Below are positions 41,073 to 49,920 of a DNA stretch of 57,227 nucleotides, piece by piece; within the stretch, counting starts at the first letter, position 1; each line of letters begins with the position of its first letter. A program made the translations under genes and the position numbers. Under the pieces are notes generated by a model. It was not told where the DNA came from. It did no database searches and saw only the letters and a program-made list of their open reading frames with translations. This DNA is from an uncultured Prevotellaceae bacterium (GTDB lineage Bacteria; Bacteroidota; Bacteroidia; Bacteroidales; Bacteroidaceae), in assembly GCA_900321425.1 (NCBI GenBank), contig ONWA01000016.1, positions 1 to 57,227 on the forward strand. Reading direction: 5' to 3'.

Positions 41073-42392
41073 TCATTTTACCGGCTCAATCACAGTGCGA
41101 ACACCCTTGATTTTCTCTCCTTGCACGAGTCGGAGCACATGTCGCACTTTAGCACGACTGACGGCCACATAAGTGTAACGGTCGTTGACATCGATACGGC
41201 CAATATCTCCACTCCCGATTTCCGCCTTTTTACAAAGGAATCCCACAATATCGCCTTTGGAGATTTTGTCCTTTTTTCCCTTACCAATATAGAGCGTAGA
41301 CATAGGAGGAACAGGAACGGGCCTCTCGTCCTTCGACAAGGGATAGTTGACCACCTCACCCTCCACAAACTCAGGCATGGTCTCCTCTGGTCCCAATAGG
41401 AAATAACTTTTTCCTGTCTTGTCCCATCGTGCAGTACGTCCTACGCGATGCACATAGCCATCCTCGCCCTGAGGCAAGTGATAGTGAATGATATGTTGGA
41501 TATCGGGAATATCCAAGCCTCGAGAGGCAAGGTCGGTAGAGACAAATACGTTAGCAGAGCCGTTAGAGAACTTATACAACGCATCCTCACGAGCCTTCTG
41601 TTCCATTCCGCCATGAAAGGCACTCGTAGCATATCCCCGATGGCGCAGGAAATCGTCTACACGGTCGACAGAGTCGCGGTAGTTCAGGAAAACAATACTC
41701 TGTCCCCCACCCAACTGGCGCAACAAACAATCGAGTGCCTCAAGTTTATCCTTCGACTCAGAACGCACCTCATAGAGTGTGACACGCTCTGATACCTGCT
41801 CCTCAGGAACCAGGAAGTCTAAGCGGACAGCCTTTGTCAGTTGTACGAAATGGGGAATCTGTTCGGCATCGGTGGCCGACAAAAGGAAACGGCGCTGTAA
41901 GGCCGGCAACTTAGCCAGTAAGCGCGACATCTCGTCGTGGAAGCCCATCTCGAGACATTTATCAAACTCGTCGATTACCAGAAAACGAATGTGGTCGGCA
42001 GAGATATTCGATTTATCCAAATGGTCGTTCAACCGCCCTGGGGTTCCGAAAATCACCTGCGGCAGTTTCTGACGAATGACCCGATGCTCGTCCATCGTAG
42101 CCCGACCACCATAGCAGGCCATTGAACGCAAGCCCGTAGACATAGTATCCATCACCTTCGACGACTGTAAAGCCAACTCCCTTCCAGGAGTGATGACCAG
42201 CGCCTGCACCGATGGATCAGCGGCATCCAGCAGCTCAACCAAAGGTAACAGGTAAGCCAACGTTTTTCCACTACCTGTAGAAGAGAGCAACACAACATCT
42301 TTTCCTGTATGCGCTATCGTGTCGTAGGCCTCCTCCTGCATGGCATTGAGGGCCGTAATTCCTAACTTTGAGAACAGTTTTTCCAAGTCCAT
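41073..42392 (-). CDS. DbpA-like ATP-dependent RNA helicase
   Basis: DEAD-box helicase of 439 residues with a C-terminal DbpA RNA-binding domain, which in E. coli targets 23S rRNA hairpin 92 during 50S assembly. Motifs are LLSSTGSGKT (I), TPGREL (Ia), VIDEFDKC (II, DEFD rather than DEAD), LSATD (III, normally SAT), STDLASRGLD (V) and HRVGRTAR (VI). The last 75 residues (TLYIGKGKKDKISKGDIVGFL) are the DbpA domain. The start at 42392 is used because a minus-strand promoter box lies five bases upstream; the longer frame from 42428 crosses it. Confidence 0.9.
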   Translation of the reverse strand: MDLEKLFSKLGITALNAMQEEAYDTIAHTGKDVVLLSSTGSGKTLAYLLPLVELLDAADPSVQALVITPGRELALQSSKVMDTMSTGLRSMACYGGRATMDEHRVIRQKLPQVIFGTPGRLNDHLDKSNISADHIRFLVIDEFDKCLEMGFHDEMSRLLAKLPALQRRFLLSATDAEQIPHFVQLTKAVRLDFLVPEEQVSERVTLYEVRSESKDKLEALDCLLRQLGGGQSIVFLNYRDSVDRVDDFLRHRGYATSAFHGGMEQKAREDALYKFSNGSANVFVSTDLASRGLDIPDIQHIIHYHLPQGEDGYVHRVGRTARWDKTGKSYFLLGPEETMPEFVEGEVVNYPLSKDERPVPVPPMSTLYIGKGKKDKISKGDIVGFLCKKAEIGSGDIGRIDVNDRYTYVAVSRAKVRHVLRLVQGEKIKGVRTVIEPVK

Positions 42393-42397
42393 TGCCG

Positions 42398-42405
42398 CAA
42401 AGTTA
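42398..42405 (-). promoter_or_regulatory. -7 promoter box of the DbpA-like gene, leaderless
   Basis: TAACTTTG on the minus strand, with five bases (CGGCA) before the ATG. The transcript would start on or next to the start codon. Confidence 0.65.
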
Positions 42406-42470
42406 AAGGAAAATAACGACATTCGCAAACTTTTTACATCAAATTTAGCGCATTATTGGATTTTTTTGTG

Positions 42471-42478
42471 TAAGTTTG
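42471..42478 (+). promoter_or_regulatory. -7 promoter box of the mechanosensitive channel gene
   Basis: TAAGTTTG, 22 bases before the ATG at 42501. Confidence 0.6.
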
Positions 42479-42500
42479 CCCACTGAAAACAAGCTAATGC

Positions 42501-44846
42501 ATGTACGATACAGTTATGAAAAGATTTTTTGCTGTCCTTATTATATTATTGTGTTGTCTGATTCAAGCACAGGCTGTACTGAAGGAAAAAGACCTGAAAA
42601 GTACGTTGAGTATCCTGCGTCAGGAGTTGACCAACTACCATCGGGAGTTATCTGAACAGGCAGAAGAAAGGAAGAAAGAGAACGAAAATATCAGAATCAG
42701 AATCAGTGATATTTGGGATAGGAGTAACCAGAATGCGCTGATGCTCTATTCACAGAAGACGGAGTATGTTTTCGATCTCTCCTATGCCTGTCATGAGGCC
42801 ACAGAGCAATATCGCAACTTCAACAAGGAGCAGCAGCCATTCAAAGCCTATCTGTCCCATACGGAAAGTGAGATTGCCCGTTTTGACAGTCTGGTAACCA
42901 GTCTTTCCAGTATGCGCATTGGTGAGATGGACAGTCGGTCAAAGACAGACAGAAATGTTTGTCTGACGCTCGCCACAAGTATTAAGAACACCTTGGAGGA
43001 AAACAGTTCGCAGACAAGAGACTACATCCTCTTTTACGACATGACAGAGAAGCGGCTTAGCAGCCTCAATGACTACGCACAGAAACGGTATAACGAGATA
43101 CAGACCAGCATCTTTGTCAATGGTAGCGAGGATTTTATTTCCATCATCAGAAACTTTAAAGAGCACTGGGCCAATACCAAGGAAGTGCTCCACAAAAAAT
43201 ACACTTTCGATGAGTCAGTCAATACGGAGTGGAACGGACTATATATTATCGGACTGTTCGTTGTCATTATCTTTTATATTATCATTGCCACCATTCTGAA
43301 TCTCCTGGTCATCAGGTTCCTGATGCCTAAGCGTTACAAAACGCCAGAGTTCAGGAAGAAGCAGAGCTGTATCACGATGGCCACCACGACAGTGACTTTC
43401 GCCGTCTGTATGGGAGTATTGCACAATACCGATCAGCATTTCGTGGCGATGGCCAGCAATCTTCTCATTGAGTTTGCCTGGCTGTTAGGGGTCATCCTCT
43501 TCTCCCTGCTGTTACGTGTCAGCGGCGACCAAATCAAGAGTGCTTTTATTATCTACACCCCTCTGGTGATCGTGGGACTACTGGTTATCACGTTCCGCAT
43601 CGTCCTGATTCCGAATGAACTGGTGAACATTATCTTCCCCGTCATTCTTCTGATCTGTACCATCTGGCAATGGTTGGTTATCATCAAGCACAACAAGAAC
43701 ATACCCAGCAGCGATAAGTTCTACTCCTATGCCTCACTATTGGTCTTCGTGGCCTCACTGATATCCTCATGGATAGGCTATACCCTACTCAGCGTACAAA
43801 TGCTCATCTGGTGGGTTATGCAGTTGACTTGCATCCTGACCATTGCCTGTCTCAGCCGATGGATTAATATCTATGGTGTTAAGCATCAGTTTGAGCAAAA
43901 GCCGATTACGAAGACATGGTTCCACCTGCTCATCTACCATGTGCTGCTACCAGTCTTAGGTATCTGCTCCATCATGATTTCCCTTTACTGGGCGGCAGAG
44001 GTGTTCAACCTCACCGAACTATGCTGGCGTATCTTCAACCACGATTTCGTAGACCTGTCCAATCTCCGATTGAGTATGGTGGGTGTTTCTATCGTCATCT
44101 GTCTCTGGTTTCTCTTCTCCTATTTCAACAAGGTGGCCAAATCTTTCATGAGACTCTATTTCATAAAAAAGAATCCCACCAACGCGGAAAGCCAGATGGT
44201 AATGGTAAAGAATGTCTTGCAGGTAATTATCTGGGGAGTTTGGTTCATTCTTGCCCTTGCCATTCTGCATGTCAGCTATACATGGCTCGTCGTCATCTCT
44301 GGTGGTCTCTCTACAGGTATCGGTTTCGCGATGAAAGACATCATCGAGAATATCTATTACGGAATCTCCCTGATGGCAGGCCGCATCAAGGTTGGTGACT
44401 TTGTGGATGTGGACAGTACCATTGGAAAAGTAACCAGCATCAGCTATACCAGTACAATGATAGAATCGCTTTCAGGTGAAGTCATCGCATTCCAGAATAG
44501 TCAGTTGTTCTCCAAAAACTACAAGAACATGACTCGCAATCACGGTTATGTGGCTGTATCTATCCCCTTTGGCATCGCCTACGGTTCGAATATTAAGGAG
44601 GTACGAAAAATGGTGGAAGAAGCTGTTAGTCAGTTGCGTCACCCCAACGTAAACAAACACAAAGATATTGTCACGGTAGTAACAGGATTAGGTGACAGTA
44701 GCGTAGACCTGAAAATGATTGTCTGGGCTGAGGCCGTAAAGAAAGCAGTTGTCTTCAGTGATGTGACCACGTGTATCTATGAGACTCTCAACGAGCACGG
44801 AATAGAGATTCCTTTCCCACAAAGAGATGTTCATCTAAAGCAATAA
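42501..44846 (+). CDS. Large MscS-family mechanosensitive channel
   Basis: Inner-membrane channel that releases solutes when membrane tension rises. At 781 residues it is of the large MscK/YbiO-like class. A signal peptide (MKRFFAVLIILLCCLIQAQA, from 42516) is followed by a periplasmic coiled-coil domain to about residue 245. Ten or so membrane helices follow. The MscS core includes pore helix GGLSTGIGFAMKDIIENIYYGISL and IKVGDFVDVDSTIGKVTSI near residues 615-660. The C-terminal vestibule ends EIPFPQRDVHLKQ. Start 42516 is an equally good choice. The kinase-less AraC regulator and an exported PLD protein follow in the same direction. Confidence 0.9.
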   Translation: MYDTVMKRFFAVLIILLCCLIQAQAVLKEKDLKSTLSILRQELTNYHRELSEQAEERKKENENIRIRISDIWDRSNQNALMLYSQKTEYVFDLSYACHEATEQYRNFNKEQQPFKAYLSHTESEIARFDSLVTSLSSMRIGEMDSRSKTDRNVCLTLATSIKNTLEENSSQTRDYILFYDMTEKRLSSLNDYAQKRYNEIQTSIFVNGSEDFISIIRNFKEHWANTKEVLHKKYTFDESVNTEWNGLYIIGLFVVIIFYIIIATILNLLVIRFLMPKRYKTPEFRKKQSCITMATTTVTFAVCMGVLHNTDQHFVAMASNLLIEFAWLLGVILFSLLLRVSGDQIKSAFIIYTPLVIVGLLVITFRIVLIPNELVNIIFPVILLICTIWQWLVIIKHNKNIPSSDKFYSYASLLVFVASLISSWIGYTLLSVQMLIWWVMQLTCILTIACLSRWINIYGVKHQFEQKPITKTWFHLLIYHVLLPVLGICSIMISLYWAAEVFNLTELCWRIFNHDFVDLSNLRLSMVGVSIVICLWFLFSYFNKVAKSFMRLYFIKKNPTNAESQMVMVKNVLQVIIWGVWFILALAILHVSYTWLVVISGGLSTGIGFAMKDIIENIYYGISLMAGRIKVGDFVDVDSTIGKVTSISYTSTMIESLSGEVIAFQNSQLFSKNYKNMTRNHGYVAVSIPFGIAYGSNIKEVRKMVEEAVSQLRHPNVNKHKDIVTVVTGLGDSSVDLKMIVWAEAVKKAVVFSDVTTCIYETLNEHGIEIPFPQRDVHLKQ

Positions 44847-44892
44847 GAGCGTTAAAAAAACAGTTATTTTTGCATGCTTCATTTTTTTTCTC

Positions 44893-44900
44893 TACCTTTG
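44893..44900 (+). promoter_or_regulatory. -7 promoter box of the HTCS-like regulator
   Basis: TACCTTTG, 20 bases before the ATG at 44921. It lies inside the longer frame that starts at 44870 and so excludes that start. Confidence 0.65.
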
Positions 44901-44920
44901 CAAGGAATTATCAAGAACGA

Positions 44921-47900
44921 ATGACAAAACGACTGAAAAGCATATTGGTTTTTATACTGTTGTTGTTGCCTCTGGCGACAATGGCAGTATTCCTGTTTAA
45001 GACATTGGACGCAAAAGACGGTCTCACCAGTAGTCAAATTAACTGTATTTTGAAGGATTCCAAAGGATACGTATGGTTTGGAACACCAGCAGGACTCTAT
45101 CGCTATGACGGCTATGTGTTCAAGAATTTCCAAACAGACTCACAAGACGGTTCGTCACTCCCGGACAGTTATATCCAGAACATACAAGAATCCCTTGACG
45201 GAAACTTGTGGATAAAAACAAGTACCGGCTACTGCATTTACCATCCCCAAACGGAAAGTTTTGAGCGCGACATGAAGTTCGCCTTCGGTAAAATGGGAAT
45301 TACCGCCATTCCTTCTATCATCTATATCGACAGATACAAGAATATCTGGGGAGTGATTCCAAGCAAAGGAATCTTCTGCTATAACATGCAACAACAAACA
45401 CTTCACGAGTTCCCATATGGCAACGATACTCACAGTATCCCCTCAGGTAACATCTGTTCAATCAGCGAATGTCGTGACGGTGTACTCATTGTCTATGAAA
45501 ATGGTATGATTGCCTGCTGTGACGTGATGCATCACAATACGCACACATTATGGATCACATCTGAAATCGCCAATCAAGGGCTGCGCCATACCAACACGCT
45601 GAAAGCCTTTACAGACCAGAAGGACAACATCTGGCTCTACGGACAGGGTACCCTGTTTATGTATAACAAGAAAGCTAATGTTTGGAATACTTCTATCGGC
45701 AATGAGTTAGGACTCACCAGTGTGGGATCTGATAACGCCGTAAATGGTATGGCCGGTGACCGTCAGGGCAATGTATGGATTGGCACCGAGCGTGCTGGTC
45801 TGGTACAGATGAATGTCAACACGCATGAGATGCAGAGTGTGCAGCCCAGAAGTATCAACAATCAGTGGATTAATGAAACAGTCAGGATACAAAGTGTGTA
45901 TATTGACAATACCGACCTTTTGTGGATTGGTACGGAGAAATCGGGTGTTGCTTTCTGCGGTAAGAACATCTATCGTTTCGCATCCGACCTCAATGGAGAT
46001 GTGACAGCCATTACGGAAGATGCCAACGGAAAAGTTTGGTATGGAACCAGCGATCATGGTGTGATTGGCTATGATGGCACCATTGCCAGTCTGAAGGTGA
46101 GTTCATTGGCAACGACAGATGACGGCAGTCTATGGATCGGTTCAAGAAAGAACGGTCTGACTCGTGTAAAGAATGGACAAGTGACCATCTATTCCACTGC
46201 CCGAGACAGTGTGAGGACGATACTCGACGACCATATCAATGCCCTATGCAAGGACAAGGTAGGCAACCTATGGATTGCCACCAATGGAGGATTGCAGGTA
46301 TTTAATCCGAAGATGAATACATTCGCCTCCTACACCAAGGAAAACGGAAAACTGGTCACAAACAATATCACCTCACTATTTTTCAACAGGGGAAAAGGTA
46401 ACAATCTCTTGGTGGGTACGTCGGAAGGCCTGATTATTGTAGACCTCTCCACCTCGGAAATTACCCATCTGACAGGAAACAGTACCAAGCTAAAACCTTT
46501 TTCCAACAACTATGTCACACAAGTATTCCAGGACACTAGAGGACTCATCTGGGTAGGTACGCGCGAAGGATTGAACATCCTAGACATGGACAACGACAAT
46601 CTGCACTACCTGACAGAAAAACAAGGATTGTGCAACAATAATATTTGCGGAATCACAGAAGATAATAACCATAACATGTGGGTCACCACCAGCAATGGTG
46701 TCTGTCGAGTGGTTGTTCAGCGCAATCATGAAACGTATAATTTCGGTTTGTATAACTACAACACATCTGATGGTTTGCAAAGCAATGAATTCAATCCTGG
46801 AGCCATCTGTGTCAAGAAGGACGGAACCGTCATTTTCGGCGGTCTGTTTGGTGTCAATTGGCCGCATGCCTCCAAGGAAAAGAATATCGAATCACTTCCT
46901 CGAGTCATGCTGACCCAACTCTTTATCGGTGAAGAGGAGGTTCTTATTGGTCACGAGTATGACGGTAACGTGCTTTTGTCGCAGTCACTTAATGAAACGA
47001 GCAAGATTATGCTCAACTACGGGCAGAATACGTTTTCTATCATGTTCGCCGCAGGTAATTACAACCAGAGTGAACGATTGCAGTTCATGTACTGGATGGA
47101 AGGCTATGATGATGACTGGAAGAACGGCGATGCGTTGAAACACGGTGTTACTTTCAACGACTTACCTCCCGGATCTTATACCCTTCATGTGAAAGCCATC
47201 AGCGCAGAGGGAGCCGTCAGCGATCAGGAGCGTAAATTGGATATTGAGGTGGGTATGCCTTGGTATCTCTCATGGTGGATGCTCACTGTCTATGCCATTA
47301 TCATTATTGTCGCAGTATATATCTGGCGCTATGGCAAAAAACAATATAACGATATGTGGCTAAAGAAAAAAGCCGTTGTCAGCGAATTGAAGCGCCAGCG
47401 CGAAGAAATTAAGCTCGCTAGTGACGAGTTACGACAACCCATGGCCCGTATGACCTCTATCATTGGTAACCTCTCAGAACGGGAAATGCCACTTGACGAG
47501 AGAGAACAGTTGAATGCGCTACACTCACAAATGCTGCAAATCATCACCCGTGTGGCTGATATGCAAGTTAATTTGGAGAATCCGGAACTAAGGGCTTCTG
47601 AGACGGTGAAAAACCGTATGGCACTGAACAGCAAGGGTGAGATTGACTTGCCTCTGCTCACGAATGATGAACTGACAACCGAGATTAAGCCGATTATCGT
47701 AGACTCTCCTACCAAGAATTGTCATGTGATTATTATCGACAATAACGAGGAATTCCTGAAGTTTGCTGGTGCCCAGATGAAGGATATCTACCAGTTACAT
47801 CTTTATAATAGTACCCGTAAAGCAGCAGAGGACTTGCGCGACACATCCGCTGATGTAGTCATCTGCAAGGAGGACATGAAAGGACTGACTGGCAGTGAGC

Positions 47901-48685
47901 TCTGTAATATGATTAAGAGCAGCCGACGTCTGGAGAAGACCAAATTCATTCTCATGACTGACCATCCATTGACACAGTCGGAGATGAGCCAAAACAACAT
48001 TACACTCGCTGCAGACGACTATCTCGCTAAACCATTCAATATGCAGGAGGCTATTGTCAGGATCAACCAACTGCTGGGTTATGGCGACTTGAAGGTAAGC
48101 ACCAATCAGATTGAAGGTTCTGAAACACGAATGCTGGAAGGCAGGAATGCCAGTATGACGACAGCCACCGAGAGTTATGAATCGAAAGCATATACCATGC
48201 CAGAGGATTTCAACGACACTGCAGCAACCGATGATGAGATTAATCTGGTGGAGACAGCGGTCAACCCGCATCAAGTACCCGTAGCTCAAAATAATATCTA
48301 CGAAGACGAACAAGAAAATAGTGATCTCTCAGGCTACTCCATGAGTGACAAGATGGACGAAATGCTTATCAAACATGTAGAGCAATATGTCGCCCAGAAC
48401 ATGAGCCGCGGACAAATCAACTTGGAAGACCTCTCAAAGGCAATGGGAATGGGAAGAGTGCCTTTCTTCCATAAGATACGGAATATCACAGGAAAAACGC
48501 CCGCAGAGGTCATTCGTGACATTCGTTTGAAGCACGCATGTATCTTACTGAAGCGAACAGACATCAATATGAGTGAATTGGCCATTCATATAGGATTCAT
48601 GACGGCAGAGAATTTCATCAATATCTTCAAAGAGAGATTCAACATGACGCCATTAGAGTACAGACTTAAACACAGAAAAGCGTAA
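44921..48685 (+). CDS. Hybrid two-component-like regulator without kinase, AraC output
   Basis: 1254-residue membrane regulator. Signal/anchor helix (about 5-22), then Reg_prop beta-propeller repeats to about 660 (KGYVWFGTPAGLYRYDGY, GLIWVGTREGLNIL). A Y_Y_Y domain (about 690-775) precedes a membrane helix at about 781-805. In ordinary HTCS proteins HisKA and HATPase follow. Here the H-box position reads SDELRQPMARM with Asp (D835) instead of His. No ATPase N, G1 or G2 boxes exist before the receiver at 935. The receiver has K983 (VVICKEDMKGLTG) in place of the phospho-Asp. AraC helix-turn-helix at about 1150-1254 (LSKAMGMGRVPFFHKIRN) is intact. It probably signals conformationally. Confidence 0.9.
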   Translation: MTKRLKSILVFILLLLPLATMAVFLFKTLDAKDGLTSSQINCILKDSKGYVWFGTPAGLYRYDGYVFKNFQTDSQDGSSLPDSYIQNIQESLDGNLWIKTSTGYCIYHPQTESFERDMKFAFGKMGITAIPSIIYIDRYKNIWGVIPSKGIFCYNMQQQTLHEFPYGNDTHSIPSGNICSISECRDGVLIVYENGMIACCDVMHHNTHTLWITSEIANQGLRHTNTLKAFTDQKDNIWLYGQGTLFMYNKKANVWNTSIGNELGLTSVGSDNAVNGMAGDRQGNVWIGTERAGLVQMNVNTHEMQSVQPRSINNQWINETVRIQSVYIDNTDLLWIGTEKSGVAFCGKNIYRFASDLNGDVTAITEDANGKVWYGTSDHGVIGYDGTIASLKVSSLATTDDGSLWIGSRKNGLTRVKNGQVTIYSTARDSVRTILDDHINALCKDKVGNLWIATNGGLQVFNPKMNTFASYTKENGKLVTNNITSLFFNRGKGNNLLVGTSEGLIIVDLSTSEITHLTGNSTKLKPFSNNYVTQVFQDTRGLIWVGTREGLNILDMDNDNLHYLTEKQGLCNNNICGITEDNNHNMWVTTSNGVCRVVVQRNHETYNFGLYNYNTSDGLQSNEFNPGAICVKKDGTVIFGGLFGVNWPHASKEKNIESLPRVMLTQLFIGEEEVLIGHEYDGNVLLSQSLNETSKIMLNYGQNTFSIMFAAGNYNQSERLQFMYWMEGYDDDWKNGDALKHGVTFNDLPPGSYTLHVKAISAEGAVSDQERKLDIEVGMPWYLSWWMLTVYAIIIIVAVYIWRYGKKQYNDMWLKKKAVVSELKRQREEIKLASDELRQPMARMTSIIGNLSEREMPLDEREQLNALHSQMLQIITRVADMQVNLENPELRASETVKNRMALNSKGEIDLPLLTNDELTTEIKPIIVDSPTKNCHVIIIDNNEEFLKFAGAQMKDIYQLHLYNSTRKAAEDLRDTSADVVICKEDMKGLTGSELCNMIKSSRRLEKTKFILMTDHPLTQSEMSQNNITLAADDYLAKPFNMQEAIVRINQLLGYGDLKVSTNQIEGSETRMLEGRNASMTTATESYESKAYTMPEDFNDTAATDDEINLVETAVNPHQVPVAQNNIYEDEQENSDLSGYSMSDKMDEMLIKHVEQYVAQNMSRGQINLEDLSKAMGMGRVPFFHKIRNITGKTPAEVIRDIRLKHACILLKRTDINMSELAIHIGFMTAENFINIFKERFNMTPLEYRLKHRKA

Positions 48686-48687
48686 CC

Positions 48688-49905
48688 ATGTGGAAGAATA
48701 CGATACTAACCCTTTTGGTTTTTATCACCCTATCAGCGAGTGCACAAACGAGCGACTCGCTGATTGTTCATGCCCTCCAGGCCAAAGGTATCCGCTTCAG
48801 TCATGATAATAAGGTGAAACTACTCAAAAGCGGACAGGCCAAGTTTGATAATATGTTTGAGGCCATCCGACAAGCTAAGAGCAGTGTACATTTGGAATAC
48901 TTCAACTTCAGGAACGACTCTATCGCCTCCTTGCTCTTCGACATTCTCAAGATGAAGGCGAAAGAAGGTGTTGAAGTACGTGCTGTCTTCGATGGCTTCG
49001 GTAATGACTCGAATAACCAACCGCTCAAAAAGCATCATATTACCGCCTTACGCAATAGCGGCATCAAAATTTATGAGTTCGACCCTATCCGTTTTCCGTG
49101 GGTAAATCATATCTGGCCACGCGACCACAGGAAGATTGTTGTCATTGACGGACATATTGCCTATACAGGTGGAATGAATGTGGCCGATTATTATATTAAA
49201 GGTACGGAAAAGGTTGGTGAATGGAGAGATATGCACTGTCGGATTGAGGGACAGGCTGTCAACGAGTTGCAACGTATCTTCGTCCGTTTCTGGAAAAAAG
49301 TAACCAACGAAGACATCCAAGGAGCGAAATACTATACTGGTTATGGAAAGGGTGATAAGACAGTAGGCATCATCAACCGAGAGCCCCATACTTCCAATGA
49401 GATCATGCGATACTTCTATATCCATGCACTCGATGCAGCGCAGGACTCTGTGAAGATTGTCAACCCCTACTTTGCCTTAGTGCCTTCTGTAAAGAAAGCT
49501 ATTACGAGAGCACTGAGACGCGGTGTGAAGGTAGACATCATGGTATCTGCGAAGTGTGATGTTCCACTGATTCCTGATGTCGTATTTTTCCAAGTGCACA
49601 CGCTGATGAAACGAGGCGCCCATATCTGGCTCTACCAACCAGGTTTCCACCATTCAAAAATTATGATGGTGGACGGACGGTTCTGTACGGTGGGGAGCAC
49701 CAACTTGGACGCGAGAAGCCTACGCTTCGATTATGAGGAAAATGCTGTATTCATTGACTCTGAGACGACCCAGGAACTCACCGAGATGTTCATGCGCGAT
49801 ACTCAAAAGAGTGTCTATCTGACGCCTGAGAGATGGAATCAAATGCGTACCCGCTGGCAGAAATTCCGTGGATGGCTATGGCATCTGCTACAGCCTTTCA
49901 TTTAA
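48688..49905 (+). CDS. Exported phospholipase D-family protein (cardiolipin-synthase-like)
   Basis: 405-residue PLD-fold enzyme. Both HKD motifs are complete: DHRKIVVIDGHIAYTGG near residue 148 and HHSKIMMVDGRFCTVGSTN near 325, as in cardiolipin synthases. Unlike classical Cls, which has two N-terminal membrane helices, this one starts with a cleavable-looking signal (MWKNTILTLLVFITLSASAQ), placing the catalytic part in the periplasm. The closing FRGWLWHLLQPF is family-typical. It begins two bases after the regulator's stop, so the two are co-transcribed. Phosphatidyl transfer or phospholipid hydrolysis is likely; which one is not readable. Confidence 0.87.
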   Translation: MWKNTILTLLVFITLSASAQTSDSLIVHALQAKGIRFSHDNKVKLLKSGQAKFDNMFEAIRQAKSSVHLEYFNFRNDSIASLLFDILKMKAKEGVEVRAVFDGFGNDSNNQPLKKHHITALRNSGIKIYEFDPIRFPWVNHIWPRDHRKIVVIDGHIAYTGGMNVADYYIKGTEKVGEWRDMHCRIEGQAVNELQRIFVRFWKKVTNEDIQGAKYYTGYGKGDKTVGIINREPHTSNEIMRYFYIHALDAAQDSVKIVNPYFALVPSVKKAITRALRRGVKVDIMVSAKCDVPLIPDVVFFQVHTLMKRGAHIWLYQPGFHHSKIMMVDGRFCTVGSTNLDARSLRFDYEENAVFIDSETTQELTEMFMRDTQKSVYLTPERWNQMRTRWQKFRGWLWHLLQPFI

Positions 49906-49920
49906 AAATTAATTAAAAAT

